From the NCBI RefSeq assembly GCF_014697425.1, contig NZ_JACJRU010000004.1, positions 235,474 to 299,473 of the forward strand: 64,000 nt of DNA, written 5' to 3'. The notes under the pieces were generated by a model. That model was not told the DNA's origin and made no database searches. It worked only from the letters and a program-made list of their open reading frames with translations. The position numbers and the translations under genes are program-made. Of this stretch, positions 1 through 9,379 are shown in pieces. Position 1 is the stretch's first letter. Each line of letters starts with the position of its first letter. Source of the DNA: Nostoc sp. FACHB-110. Its GTDB lineage: Bacteria; Cyanobacteriota; Cyanobacteriia; Cyanobacteriales; Nostocaceae.

Positions 1-2073
1 ATTAATCGCTATCAACCCCATATCCTGGAAATTGACCTTGCCCCATTTTATCAAGATTCTCCTTCTATTGATGACCCGCGCAATATTGGTCAAGGTCTAG
101 CTTTTCTCAACCATTACTTGTGCAATCAGTTATTAAACGACCCCCAACATTGGTTAGAGCTACTATTTCAAGCATTGCGGCGGGTGCAGTATGATGGTAA
201 ACAATTATTAATTGGCGATCGCATTTCTTCTGGTAGACAATTCGCTACACAAATTAAAGCAGCAATTAAGTTTCTCAGTAATAGACCAGCTAACGAACCC
301 TTCGAGAAATTTCATTTTCACCTCCAAGACCTGGGTTTAGAACCAGGATGGGGAAATACAGCAGTGCGAGTTAGTGAAACTCTCTCATTACTTGATAGGC
401 TGCTTGATAGTCCTCAGCCTGCTATTTTAGAAGCATTTGTAGCGCGGGTTCCGGCTGTGTTTCGCGTCGTCTTAATTTCGATTCACGGCTGGGTAGGACA
501 AGAAGATGTGATGGGACGCGATGAAACTTTGGGTCAAGTCGCTTATGTTCTGGAACAAGCACGCAGCTTAGAAAATGAACTCCGCGAAGAAATCACACTC
601 GCCGGACTTGACGTATTAGGTATTCAACCCCATGTGGTCATTCTGACTCGACTGATTCCTAATTGTGAAGGTACATCCTGCGGACTGCGCTTAGAAAAAG
701 TTGAAGATACAGAAAACGCTTGGATTTTACGCGTTCCTTTTGCAGAATTTAATCCTGAAATTACTAATAATTGGATTTCTAAATTTGAGATTTGGCCTTA
801 TTTAGAAAGCTTTACTAATGATGCGGAAAAAGAATTACTCGCTGTCTTTAAATGTCGTCCAAATTTAATCATCGGTAATTACAGCGATGGTAATTTAGTC
901 GCCTCATTGTTATCTAACCGCCTCAAAGTTACTCAATGTAATATTGCTCATTCTTTAGAAAAGCCGAAATATCTATTTAGTAACTTATATTGGCATAATT
1001 TAGAAGAGCAATATCATTTCTCGGCACAATTCACTGCTGATTTAATCAGTATGAATGCCGCAGATTTTATTATCACTTCATCCTACCAAGAAATTGTCGG
1101 TACACCCGAGGGTTTAGGACAGTACGAATCCTATAAATTTTTCACGATGCCGCAACTATATCATGTTGTTGATGGCATTGATTTATTTAGTCCAAAGTTT
1201 AACTTAGTACCGCCAGGAGTTAATCAAAAAATCTTCTTTCCCTATACTCAAAAAGAAGACCGAGATTTTCATCAAGGCAAACAAATTAATGACTTACTAT
1301 TTCACTGCCAAGACCAGCAAATTTTAGGTAAGTTAGCTGATAGTAATAAACGCCCTATATTTGCTGTAGCTACCCTATCATCAATTAAAAATTTAGCTGG
1401 TTTAGCGGAATGCTTTGGTCAAAGTCAGGAATTAAGACAACGGTGTAATTTAATTTTATTAACCAGTAAATTACACCCAATAGAAGCGACAAATCCAGCA
1501 GAAGCGAAAGAAATTCAAAGACTACACGACATTATTAATCAATATCATCTGCACAATCACATTCGCTGGCTAGGAATGCGGCTGGCTAGTGGCGAAATTG
1601 GTGAAGCTTACCGCCTAATTGCCGATCGCCAAGGAATTTATATACATTTCGCGCTCTTTGAATCCTTTGGTAGAAGCATTTTAGAAGCGATGATTTCTGG
1701 CTTACCAACTTTTGCGACTCAATTTGGAGGTGCTTTAGAAATTATTGAAAGTAAAGAAGATAGTTTTATTATTAATCCTACCGATTTAGCAGGTACAGCT
1801 AAGAAAATTTTGCACTTCCTAGATGAGTGTGAAAATTATCCTCACCATTGGTCAGAAATATCTGAATGGATGAGTCAGCGAATTCTTAATAAATATAATT
1901 GGTCATCCCATAGTAGCCAATTATTATTATTAGCCAAGATGTTTAGCTTCTGGAATTTTGTTGCTCCCGAAAACAATGTAGCGCGCGATCGCTACATGGA
2001 AAGCTTATTTCATCTCATCTTTAAACCTAGGGCAGAAACGATTTTAGAACAACATCTGCACAAACATAATTAG
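1..2073 (+). CDS. susA: Sucrose synthase, 5'-truncated by the window edge
   Basis: Cytosolic GT-B glycosyltransferase that reversibly converts sucrose plus a nucleoside diphosphate into fructose plus NDP-glucose. The frame is open from base 1 without a start codon; 690 residues are visible and cyanobacterial sucrose synthases have about 800, so roughly 110 N-terminal residues lie outside the window. Seen: the long N-terminal regulatory region with the LGLEPGWG stretch, and at the C-terminal GT4-like half the E-x7-E signature (ESFGRSILE, bases 1660-1686) that binds the nucleotide sugar. The first ATG or TTG inside the window is not the true start because the upstream frame is clearly coding. 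A GH65 phosphorylase gene follows after 33 bases with no terminator, so the two are probably cotranscribed. Whether this is the SusA or SusB paralogue cannot be decided here. Confidence 0.93.
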   Translation: MNRYQPHILEIDLAPFYQDSPSIDDPRNIGQGLAFLNHYLCNQLLNDPQHWLELLFQALRRVQYDGKQLLIGDRISSGRQFATQIKAAIKFLSNRPANEPFEKFHFHLQDLGLEPGWGNTAVRVSETLSLLDRLLDSPQPAILEAFVARVPAVFRVVLISIHGWVGQEDVMGRDETLGQVAYVLEQARSLENELREEITLAGLDVLGIQPHVVILTRLIPNCEGTSCGLRLEKVEDTENAWILRVPFAEFNPEITNNWISKFEIWPYLESFTNDAEKELLAVFKCRPNLIIGNYSDGNLVASLLSNRLKVTQCNIAHSLEKPKYLFSNLYWHNLEEQYHFSAQFTADLISMNAADFIITSSYQEIVGTPEGLGQYESYKFFTMPQLYHVVDGIDLFSPKFNLVPPGVNQKIFFPYTQKEDRDFHQGKQINDLLFHCQDQQILGKLADSNKRPIFAVATLSSIKNLAGLAECFGQSQELRQRCNLILLTSKLHPIEATNPAEAKEIQRLHDIINQYHLHNHIRWLGMRLASGEIGEAYRLIADRQGIYIHFALFESFGRSILEAMISGLPTFATQFGGALEIIESKEDSFIINPTDLAGTAKKILHFLDECENYPHHWSEISEWMSQRILNKYNWSSHSSQLLLLAKMFSFWNFVAPENNVARDRYMESLFHLIFKPRAETILEQHLHKHN

Positions 2074-2106
2074 CAATGCCTAAATAAATTTCCTAACCTC
2101 TAGCCT

Positions 2107-5010
2107 ATGGATACAAAAAGTATTACTGGCAATTTTATCTATACAGACTGGACATTAACAGAAACCCAGTTTGACCCTGAGCAATTGCATTCTAGAGAAA
2201 CTATCTTCACAATTGGCAACGGTTATTTAGGAACACGAGGTAGTTTTGAACGAGACTATCCTGGTGCATTGCCAGCTACTTTTATCCACGGTGTCTATGA
2301 TGATGTGCCTGTGGTGTATACAGAACTCGCCAACTGTCCTGATTGGCTACCTATGGTAGTGACAATTGACGGAGAACGCTTTCGCTTCGACGAAGGCGAA
2401 ATCACTCAATATCAGCGACGGTTAGATGTGCATCACGGACTCCTTAGCCGTTTTGTGCGGTGGCGCAGTCCCAGTGGCAAAACCATAGATATTAATTTTG
2501 AACGTTTTGCGAGCCTTGCTGATCAGCATATTTTGGCACAACGCTGTCAGCTAACACCACTCGATTTTGATGGTGTGATTGAAGTGCAAGGTAGCATTAA
2601 TGGCTATCCTGAAAACCAAGGATTTAGTCATTGGACAGATTTAGACCAAGGGAAAACTGAACAAGGCATCTGGTTGCATAGCCGCACCCGGTCTTCTCGC
2701 ATTACCCTTGGCCTAGCCGCTAAGATGGCCGTATCTGGAACAGACGCAGTGATACAAGTTAACACCGCGCCTGGTTATCCTTCCTTAACTGCCACATTTA
2801 TGGCAAAGTCACATCAAACTGTGACAGTAGAAAAAATAGTTACGGTGTTTACTTCACGGGAAGTTGATACACCAGTCAAGGCAGCACAACAAAAACTTGC
2901 CGAAATTACAGACTATGAAAATTTATACAACGCTCATACTCAAGCTTGGGACGCAGCTTGGCAAGAGAGTGATATCTTGCTAGAAGGCGATAATACAGCC
3001 GCTTTTGCGATTCGTTACAATATTTTTCAATTGTTAATTGCTGCACCTCGCTATGACGAGAGGGTAAGTATTCCTGCGAAAACTCTGTCTGGTTTTGGCT
3101 ATCGCGGTCATATTTTTTGGGATACAGAAATTTTTATTCTGCCATTTTTTACATTTACCCAACCTGCGATCGCGCGCAATCTGCTGACTTACCGCTACCA
3201 TACTTTACCAGGTGCGAGACGCAAAGCTTCGCATTCTGGCTATAAAGGCGCGATGTATGCTTGGGAAAGTGCCGAAACTGGCGATGAAGTTACACCCCGG
3301 TGGTCGCTTCCCAATGATTTTTATGGTGAAGATGTCAGAATTTGGTGTCGCGATCGGGAAATTCATATCAGTGCAGATATTACCTACGCAGTTTGGTATT
3401 ACTGGTTAATCACAGGTGATGATAATTGGCTTCTAGACTACGGTGCAGAGATTGTTTTAGATACCGCTATCTTTTGGGGAAGTCGAGTTGAGTATAATAC
3501 AGAACATGATTATTACGAAATTCGCGGGGTAATTGGTGCTGATGAGTACCATGAATTGGTGCATAATAACACCTTTACTAACCGTATGGTGCAATGGCAT
3601 TTAGAAAAAGCCTTAATCATTGATGATTGGCTGCGGCAACATTTCCCAGAACGCGCGACGGAGTTAGCAGAGAAGTTGCAAATTACAGCCGAAGTGCGAT
3701 CGCATTGGCAAGAAATCATTGATAAAATTTTAATTCCCTACGACCCAAAAACCGGATTAATTGAGCAATGTGAGGGATTTTTCCAACTCCAAGATATTAA
3801 TTTACAAGACTACGAACCGCGTCAGCGTTCCATCCAAGCGATTTTAGGCATTGAAGAAGGTAATAAGCGACAAATTCTCAAGCAGCCAGATGTATTGATG
3901 CTGCTTTATTTAATGCGGGAATCAGCAGATTTCCCTTACAATTCCAAATCCCTACAAGCAAATTGGGACTACTACGCGCCACGCACAGATATTACCTACG
4001 GTTCATCCCTTGGCCCGGCAATTCACGCCATCCTGGCATCAGATTTAAGCCAATCAAACATAGCCTACAAACAGTTCATGCAAGCGGCAATGGTGGATTT
4101 AGAAGATAGCCGAGGTAACACCCATGAAGGAATTCACGGTGCGAGTGCAGGTGGTGTGTGGCAAGCAGTAGTTTTTGGATTTGGTGGAATTCAGTTAACC
4201 CACGACGGCCCTGTAGCTAACCCGCACCTACCTTCTCACTGGACGCGACTGAAATTTAAACTCCACTGGCGCGGAAAATCCCATGAATTTGATTTGCACC
4301 AGCAACAGAAAAACGGCAGACAAGGAGGATTAAAAACAATGCCAGATATTCGCGGAGTAATTTTTGACCTTGATGGTGTGCTAACAGATACAGCCGAGTA
4401 TCACTATCAAGCTTGGCAAAGATTAGCTGATGAAGAGGGAATCCCCTTTAGCCGCCAAGCTAATGAAGCCTTGCGGGGCGTATCTCGGCGCGAATCGTTG
4501 ATGTTAATTATAGGCGATCGCAAGTATTCGGAAGCACAAATCCAAGAAATGATGGAGCGTAAAAATGGATACTATGTAGAACTAATCCATCATGTTACAC
4601 CAAAAGATTTATTGCCAGGTGCGATCGCACTTTTGGACGAATTACGGCAAGCTGGAATTAAGACAGCCATCGGTTCGGCAAGTAAAAATGCCCAAACCGT
4701 CATCCAACTCTTAGGGATTGCTGATAAAGTAGATGCGATGGCTGATGGTTACAGCGTACAGCAACCCAAACCCGCACCAGATTTATTTTTATACGCCGCC
4801 AAAGAATTAGGACTGCAACCAGCACAATGTGTAGTCGTAGAAGATGCCGCCGCCGGAGTTGAAGCCGCCTTAGCCGGGGGTATGTGGGCAGTAGGACTCG
4901 GCCCAGTTGAACGCGTCGGTGCTGCCCATGTAGTATTACCTAGCCTAGCAGGGGTGAAGTGGGCAGATATCCAAGCTAAGTTGAGTGAAAAAGTTGTGAG
5001 TGCTGAGTAA
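2107..5010 (+). CDS. GH65 disaccharide phosphorylase fused to beta-phosphoglucomutase
   Basis: Bifunctional protein of 967 residues. Residues 1 to about 735 form a family 65 glycoside phosphorylase (maltose, trehalose or kojibiose phosphorylase type): an inverting phosphorolysis that releases beta-glucose 1-phosphate. The family general acid is Glu480 in GADEYHE, and an HDGPVANPHLP block closes the domain. Residues about 748-960 are a HAD-family beta-phosphoglucomutase, with nucleophile Asp754 and Asp756 in FDLDGVLTD and a KPAPDLFL motif; this enzyme turns beta-glucose 1-phosphate into glucose 6-phosphate. Fusing the two puts consecutive steps on one chain. The disaccharide substrate cannot be read from sequence. 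It follows sucrose synthase closely, so both probably serve disaccharide turnover. A Shine-Dalgarno-like GGAGG and in-frame ATG occur exactly between the domains. Confidence 0.9.
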   Translation: MDTKSITGNFIYTDWTLTETQFDPEQLHSRETIFTIGNGYLGTRGSFERDYPGALPATFIHGVYDDVPVVYTELANCPDWLPMVVTIDGERFRFDEGEITQYQRRLDVHHGLLSRFVRWRSPSGKTIDINFERFASLADQHILAQRCQLTPLDFDGVIEVQGSINGYPENQGFSHWTDLDQGKTEQGIWLHSRTRSSRITLGLAAKMAVSGTDAVIQVNTAPGYPSLTATFMAKSHQTVTVEKIVTVFTSREVDTPVKAAQQKLAEITDYENLYNAHTQAWDAAWQESDILLEGDNTAAFAIRYNIFQLLIAAPRYDERVSIPAKTLSGFGYRGHIFWDTEIFILPFFTFTQPAIARNLLTYRYHTLPGARRKASHSGYKGAMYAWESAETGDEVTPRWSLPNDFYGEDVRIWCRDREIHISADITYAVWYYWLITGDDNWLLDYGAEIVLDTAIFWGSRVEYNTEHDYYEIRGVIGADEYHELVHNNTFTNRMVQWHLEKALIIDDWLRQHFPERATELAEKLQITAEVRSHWQEIIDKILIPYDPKTGLIEQCEGFFQLQDINLQDYEPRQRSIQAILGIEEGNKRQILKQPDVLMLLYLMRESADFPYNSKSLQANWDYYAPRTDITYGSSLGPAIHAILASDLSQSNIAYKQFMQAAMVDLEDSRGNTHEGIHGASAGGVWQAVVFGFGGIQLTHDGPVANPHLPSHWTRLKFKLHWRGKSHEFDLHQQQKNGRQGGLKTMPDIRGVIFDLDGVLTDTAEYHYQAWQRLADEEGIPFSRQANEALRGVSRRESLMLIIGDRKYSEAQIQEMMERKNGYYVELIHHVTPKDLLPGAIALLDELRQAGIKTAIGSASKNAQTVIQLLGIADKVDAMADGYSVQQPKPAPDLFLYAAKELGLQPAQCVVVEDAAAGVEAALAGGMWAVGLGPVERVGAAHVVLPSLAGVKWADIQAKLSEKVVSAE
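4324..4341 (+). promoter_or_regulatory. Possible internal ribosome binding site and start for the PGM domain
   Basis: GGAGG at 4324-4328 is followed after 10 bases by an in-frame ATG at 4339, exactly where the beta-phosphoglucomutase domain begins. This could yield a free PGM of about 223 residues beside the fusion, or be a remnant of two formerly separate genes. Seen in sequence; the function is inferred. Confidence 0.4.
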
Positions 5011-5022
5011 AAAATTATATTC

Positions 5023-5057
5023 CTCCTGCCCCCTGCACCCTGCCCCCTGCCCCCTGC
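5023..5057. repeat. STRR heptamer array, five CCCCTGC-type units
   Basis: Five tandem 7-base units (CTCCTGC, CCCCTGC, ACCCTGC, CCCCTGC, CCCCTGC) fill the gap between two convergent genes. Short tandemly repeated heptamers are typical of heterocystous cyanobacteria. The same unit occurs inside the next gene at 6459-6486. Confidence 0.85.
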
Positions 5058-5060
5058 CTT

Positions 5061-7802
5061 CTACCGAGAAACCAACTGCGCGTTTAAGGCTTTCGTAATG
5101 CGATCGCCGACAAATTCAAGATGGGCTATTGTGTAAATATCTAGTGTTGTGCCAAATTGTTGCAGCTTGGTGTCAATTGCTTTTTGCAGTTGCCGCAATT
5201 CATACCAAGCAAGTGTGCGCCCATCTTCTAATTCATCATGATTATTCAACACCATTTCTAGCAATATATTGAGATGTTCTCTTTGCAAGGAACGGCGAAT
5301 GCTAGAAATTGATTTTGGTTCTTCTTGGGTGAAAACTTCCTTCCAAATGCCTGTTTGCAGCGTGTCAAATAACTCTGGCATGGAAAGTGCTTGCCCAGCT
5401 TGAGTTTTTAATTCTACATCCCGCAGACGATTTAAGCGATCGCTATCTAACAGCGATCGTAATATGGCACTTTGAAAATAGAGAAGGCGATCGTGAATAG
5501 GATAATCAAGTCGGCTATGATGTATCGGGCTACCCCAATGTTGCCAACGCGAAGGTGCAAGTTGATTTAACAATTGCGGCGAGAAACTAAAAGCATCGTC
5601 AGCAAAAACATATTCTTGCAGCTTGGCTAATGCTTGGCGTTGTTGGGTTAGGGAAACAGGTACAAAAACCCAAGAATTATCATCACCAGCATGAAGCCGC
5701 CGGAATGATTGTCCACCAATATATTGAGACAGTAAGCTGGCATTGCGGAAATAATATCTCAGCACTCGATTAAATAAAACCCGCAAGCTGCTATAACTTT
5801 CTCCCTTGGGTAAGTAACCCTCATCTAGACGTTGCCACATTACACGGGCGTTATCCATTTGCCATTGCGAATACATCAACACATCACTACTCATATCCCA
5901 AAGATTTGCTAGTGGGTTGATGTCGTGAGTATCTTCATCAGTGGCGTAAGATAATTCTGGTTGCGGTGATGCTAAAGCGATTTCTTCTAAAAAGCTTTTT
6001 TCTGCTTCCGGCGTGACAATTTCACCTGCTGCATCAGGAATTTTTTGATAACCATATTGAATTGCCCATTCATCATAAGGGCCAACCACACTAGGAAAAT
6101 ACTCACCTTGCGGCACTCCCTGAGGGGCGATATTCACAGGCAAATAATCCATAACCGAACCTGCTAAACCTTTGGTTTGGGTGATTTCAGGGTTATTCAA
6201 TTCTTGCGGCGTTAACATCGTGCTGCCATGAAAATTATGCCGCAAACCCAGAGTATGTCCAACTTCGTGGGCAATGACAGAACGCAAGTATTGATGCACA
6301 TACTCCTTCATCGTTTCACTATTGGGTTTATTATTTTGCAGCAGTGATAATGCTAACGCCCCCATAGCGACTTGTTCTGTAGATTCTGCGCCGTAACAAA
6401 ATTCAGTATTTTGGGAGTGGGGAGTAGGGAGTGGGGTGTAAGGTAAAAAACTTTCTTCCCCCTGCCCCCTGCCCCCTGCCCCCTGCCTCTCAACTCCTGC
6501 CTGACACATCGACGAAGCCTCTATCAGTGCGTGATATTCTTGCTGAATTGAACGCACCATATTGGCATCGACAATAATATCTGCATCTAAGATTTCGCCT
6601 GTGAGGGGGTTAACACGCATCGGCCCTCTAGCAAAACCAGCGTCTAAAGAATTGAACCAGCGAATGGTGTTGTAGCGCACATCTGCGGGATGCCATTCAG
6701 CATCATCGGGCATTTGTCGTACTTCTACTGCATTTTGAAATCCGGCTTTTTCAAAGGCTTTATTCCACATTAAAACGCCTTCACGAATGGCATCTCGGTA
6801 GATAGGCGGGACGGCATTTTCAATCCAAAAGACAATCGGCTTTTTGGGTGGCGATAAAGGTACTTTAGGGTTTGATGGTTCTAAATGCCAGCGATTAATA
6901 TAACGGACAAATGGTTCTTGCAGATTATCCTGAGAAAAGTCTTGAAAAGCAGTAATAAAATAGCCTACTCGGTCATCCGCAATTCTAGGTAGATAACCGT
7001 TATTTTCATGTAATTGCGAGAAACTATAATGTACTTTTAAACTTAGGGCGCGACTATCCGGTAACGTCACTAAATTTGCACCTTCTGGTGAAGAGAAACC
7101 ATAAATTGAATCAATTTCTACGTTTTCCGGAAAGCTGTTAATTTTGCCAAAATAAGATTTGGTTTTTTCTAGGCGGTAATCTGCCTGTAAATAGTATTTT
7201 AATAAAGGTGTTAATCCTGGAAAGTCTTGCATGAGCAAGTCTTCGAGGTTGATTAAAATATTTTTACTGCGTGGGTCAATACTATCTATCTCTATTGAAT
7301 AAAGTACTGAATCGCTAAAGGAACGAGCTAGCGATCGCTGTTCTGCTTCTCCTGATTTTATGCGAAATTTGACATTCTGAATGACAAAATGCAAATTATG
7401 ATTCACGCGCCGAAAATAAAACAGGAAATCCGCTAAAGGTAAGCCGCTATAAATCCCACTTTCACCTAGTCCTGATTCTAACGTTATTGTTGCTAGATAA
7501 CTTTTATTTAGCTGTTCTGGTTTAACTTCTAAATAAACCTCACCCGATGCTTCATGAGTATAAAGTGTGAATAGTCCTGTTTGTTTAATTACACCTTTAA
7601 CTATTTCACGATATCGACGCAGTTCTTCCTTTTTATTCTCACCAAAACTACTAGCACTCGCTAAATTTTCTACTACTGGGATAGGGTTTAATTCCTGAAC
7701 ATAAGGTTCTGACAATTGAGTTGCGATCGCCCAATCATGATTGAGGAAAAAGTTATATAGCAATATCGTACAGATAGCTAATTTTGCGATCCAGTGTCTC
7801 AT
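5061..7802 (-). CDS. Secreted zinc-dependent metalloprotease, metzincin type (DUF5117/DUF4953-like)
   Basis: A 913-residue protein with an N-terminal signal peptide or anchor (hydrophobic residues 6-20). The zinc motif HEVGHTLGLRH gives His512, Glu513, His516 and His522, and a downstream SVMDY supplies the Met-turn, so it belongs to the metzincins. The long N-terminal part resembles the DUF5117/DUF5118 regions found with this protease type in bacteria; substrate unknown. It is convergent with the GH65 gene. Odd: about 30 residues around 440-470 are encoded by low-complexity DNA containing four CCCCTGC heptamers (6459-6486) and G-rich repeats at 6414-6437, giving a Gly/Pro-rich insert shortly before the catalytic motif. 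The frame is kept, so the gene is probably intact. Confidence 0.85.
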   Translation of the reverse strand: MRHWIAKLAICTILLYNFFLNHDWAIATQLSEPYVQELNPIPVVENLASASSFGENKKEELRRYREIVKGVIKQTGLFTLYTHEASGEVYLEVKPEQLNKSYLATITLESGLGESGIYSGLPLADFLFYFRRVNHNLHFVIQNVKFRIKSGEAEQRSLARSFSDSVLYSIEIDSIDPRSKNILINLEDLLMQDFPGLTPLLKYYLQADYRLEKTKSYFGKINSFPENVEIDSIYGFSSPEGANLVTLPDSRALSLKVHYSFSQLHENNGYLPRIADDRVGYFITAFQDFSQDNLQEPFVRYINRWHLEPSNPKVPLSPPKKPIVFWIENAVPPIYRDAIREGVLMWNKAFEKAGFQNAVEVRQMPDDAEWHPADVRYNTIRWFNSLDAGFARGPMRVNPLTGEILDADIIVDANMVRSIQQEYHALIEASSMCQAGVERQGAGGRGQGEESFLPYTPLPTPHSQNTEFCYGAESTEQVAMGALALSLLQNNKPNSETMKEYVHQYLRSVIAHEVGHTLGLRHNFHGSTMLTPQELNNPEITQTKGLAGSVMDYLPVNIAPQGVPQGEYFPSVVGPYDEWAIQYGYQKIPDAAGEIVTPEAEKSFLEEIALASPQPELSYATDEDTHDINPLANLWDMSSDVLMYSQWQMDNARVMWQRLDEGYLPKGESYSSLRVLFNRVLRYYFRNASLLSQYIGGQSFRRLHAGDDNSWVFVPVSLTQQRQALAKLQEYVFADDAFSFSPQLLNQLAPSRWQHWGSPIHHSRLDYPIHDRLLYFQSAILRSLLDSDRLNRLRDVELKTQAGQALSMPELFDTLQTGIWKEVFTQEEPKSISSIRRSLQREHLNILLEMVLNNHDELEDGRTLAWYELRQLQKAIDTKLQQFGTTLDIYTIAHLEFVGDRITKALNAQLVSR
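6414..6486. repeat. Low-complexity insert with four CCCCTGC heptamers inside a protease gene
   Basis: GGGAGTGGGGAGT-type repeats at 6414-6437 and four exact CCCCTGC units at 6459-6486 lie inside the metalloprotease coding region and are translated into a Gly/Pro-rich loop. The unit matches the intergenic array at 5023-5057. Confidence 0.8.
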
Positions 7803-8180
7803 CCTTTAGCTTGTGATTCTGATGTGGTGGTTGTATCTATAAAAAGTAGGAATACGCAGTGAGTAAGTATTTCTGAGACTTCTTCAATACTTAAAGCTGA
7901 CTTTCTGTGTAAATTCACTCTTGTCAGATAAAGGATTGTTTTACCCAAAAAAGATGAGAAGTCTTGTAATCGATAGTTGGGGCTTTTAAAGAGTTTTCAT
8001 TGAGCAAATGAAATTAATTGTATCTTAGGGTAGATGTTTTTTACATCTTGAGATATATGTTTTTTGCAATATATATGGTTAACACGATCAAAGAAAGTAT
8101 TTGCTGTTACCGTTAAGGGTGCAAAAACTCTACAAATGCTCTCAAGTAACAGCAGGTTGTGATTGCAAAGTGCTGAGTCA

Positions 8181-8240
8181 GTTGATGTGCATTCCAGTTG
8201 CAGAATTTGAATTGTTGGTAAAAACTTCCAACCCTCTCCC
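8181..8240. repeat. Left arm of a 60-base inverted repeat flanking the aldolase gene
   Basis: The reverse complement of this segment matches 9230-9289 at about 55 of 60 positions by eye. The two arms bracket the transaldolase-like gene. Confidence 0.85.
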
Positions 8241-8249
8241 CTGCACCCC

Positions 8250-8310
8250 GGCTGACAGGTGTAGGTTTTTTACGTTCTACCCCAAAAACATTGATTGAGG
8301 GTGTAAGGGG
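8250..8310. repeat. Dispersed repeat shared with 39741-39803 (opposite orientation)
   Basis: The segment beginning GGCTGACAGGTGTAGG, continuing through TTTTTTACGTT and AGGGTGTA, recurs in reverse complement at 39741-39803 with few differences. Confidence 0.75.
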
Positions 8311-8514
8311 GATGGAACTCGGATTAAATCGTGATTTTTAGAGTCGCTACTCATCACTGGGTTAAAAACCTACACTTGTGAACTGCTCCCTTGCGGCCTT
8401 AATGAGAAGTTTTTAACAGGACACGATATTAGTGGCATTTCCCAGTCAAGGCGAAAATCTTAAAGCCAAAATTGTTATGATGCCAGCGATAGCATATTAA
8501 GGAAAATAGATTCA

Positions 8515-9156
8515 GTGAGCTTATTTTTGGATTCGGCGATTGCGGCGGAAGCAGAAGTTGCGAAACAATTAGGTTGGGTAAAAGGCATCACTACTAACCC
8601 AACATTGTTAGCCAAAAGCCCATTACCAGCAGAAACTACCCTCAAACAACTGGCAGAATTAACTACAGGGCCGTTGTTTTATCAGTTGATGGCAGATGAA
8701 TTCACAGAAATGGTAGCTGAAGGTCGTGCTGCTTTTAACCTGATAGGCAAACAAACTGTACTCAAAATTCCAGCTTCTTTAGTTGGTTTTCAGGTAGTAA
8801 ATGAACTCGCGCCGGAAATTCCTTGTGCAGTCACAGCCATATATAGTGCAGCGCAAGCAGCTGTAGCTGGTGAAGCAGGCGCGAAATATGCGATCGCTTA
8901 TGTCAATCGAGCCACTAAACTTTTAGGTGATGGAGTAGCCTTAGTACGAGAAATGGCCAGTGTCTTAGCCAAAAGCAACACAGAAATTATGGCAGCTAGT
9001 ATTAAATCTCCGGAAGAAGCAGTCGCCTCACTCAACGCTGGCGCACATCATCTAACATTACCTCTGGCAATGTTGCAGGCAATGACTAATCACGAACTCT
9101 CACTGCAAACCATTGATGAATTTGCCGAAAATGGACGGGGGATATTACATCTATAG
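8515..9156 (+). CDS. fsa: Transaldolase / fructose-6-phosphate aldolase family protein
   Basis: Class I aldolase of 213 residues, the length of the small FSA/TalC subfamily (about 215-220) rather than classical transaldolase (about 315-330). Seen: TTNPTL near residue 26 and the Schiff-base lysine at position 84 in VLKIPAS. Family members interconvert fructose 6-phosphate with dihydroxyacetone and glyceraldehyde 3-phosphate, or act as transaldolases; sequence reading does not separate the two. The start is GTG at 8515, preceded by an AAGGAAAA Shine-Dalgarno-like stretch at about 8499-8506. The gene stands alone between two arms of a 60-base inverted repeat (8181-8240 and 9230-9289), unusual for a housekeeping gene and possibly the mark of transposition or of repeats inserted on both sides. 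Confidence 0.85.
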   Translation: MSLFLDSAIAAEAEVAKQLGWVKGITTNPTLLAKSPLPAETTLKQLAELTTGPLFYQLMADEFTEMVAEGRAAFNLIGKQTVLKIPASLVGFQVVNELAPEIPCAVTAIYSAAQAAVAGEAGAKYAIAYVNRATKLLGDGVALVREMASVLAKSNTEIMAASIKSPEEAVASLNAGAHHLTLPLAMLQAMTNHELSLQTIDEFAENGRGILHL

Positions 9157-9200
9157 CAGGACTTACGCACAAAGTGTATCTGTAGAGACTGGGGTCAGGA
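9157..9200. repeat. Dispersed repeat, CAGGACTTACGCACAAAG type
   Basis: The block CAGGACTTACGCACAAAG followed by TCTGTAGAGACTGGG recurs with small changes at 36829-36875 and 39653-39697. It begins at the aldolase stop codon. Confidence 0.8.
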
Positions 9201-9229
9201 ACAGGGATGTAGGGGGCTTTCAAGGGCAG

Positions 9230-9289
9230 GGGAGAGGGTTTGAACTTGTTACCAACAATTCAAATTCTGCAACTTGAATGCACATCAGC
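9230..9289. repeat. Right arm of the 60-base inverted repeat flanking the aldolase gene
   Basis: Inverted partner of 8181-8240, about 55 of 60 positions complementary by eye. Confidence 0.85.
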
Positions 9290-9379
9290 TTGCCACATAC
9301 GGGTGGTTCGATACTCTCTCTTCTCCTACACCCTTTCCTAAAACCTGAATTTTCCCTTCTCTTGTATAAATCTTATGTA

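Larger units (their letters stand above)
7803..8514. other. Gene-free region with dispersed repeat copies
   Basis: 712 bases between the divergent protease and aldolase genes. 8181-8240 is one arm of a 60-base inverted repeat and 8250-8310 matches a repeat near 39741-39803. The rest is AT-rich leader for the divergent genes. A 65-codon open frame at 8101-8298 runs through the repeats and is not credible. Confidence 0.6.

Noticed and set aside
8101..8298. 65-codon open frame between the protease and aldolase genes
   Set aside because: It runs through dispersed repeat DNA and has no ribosome site or protein-like composition.
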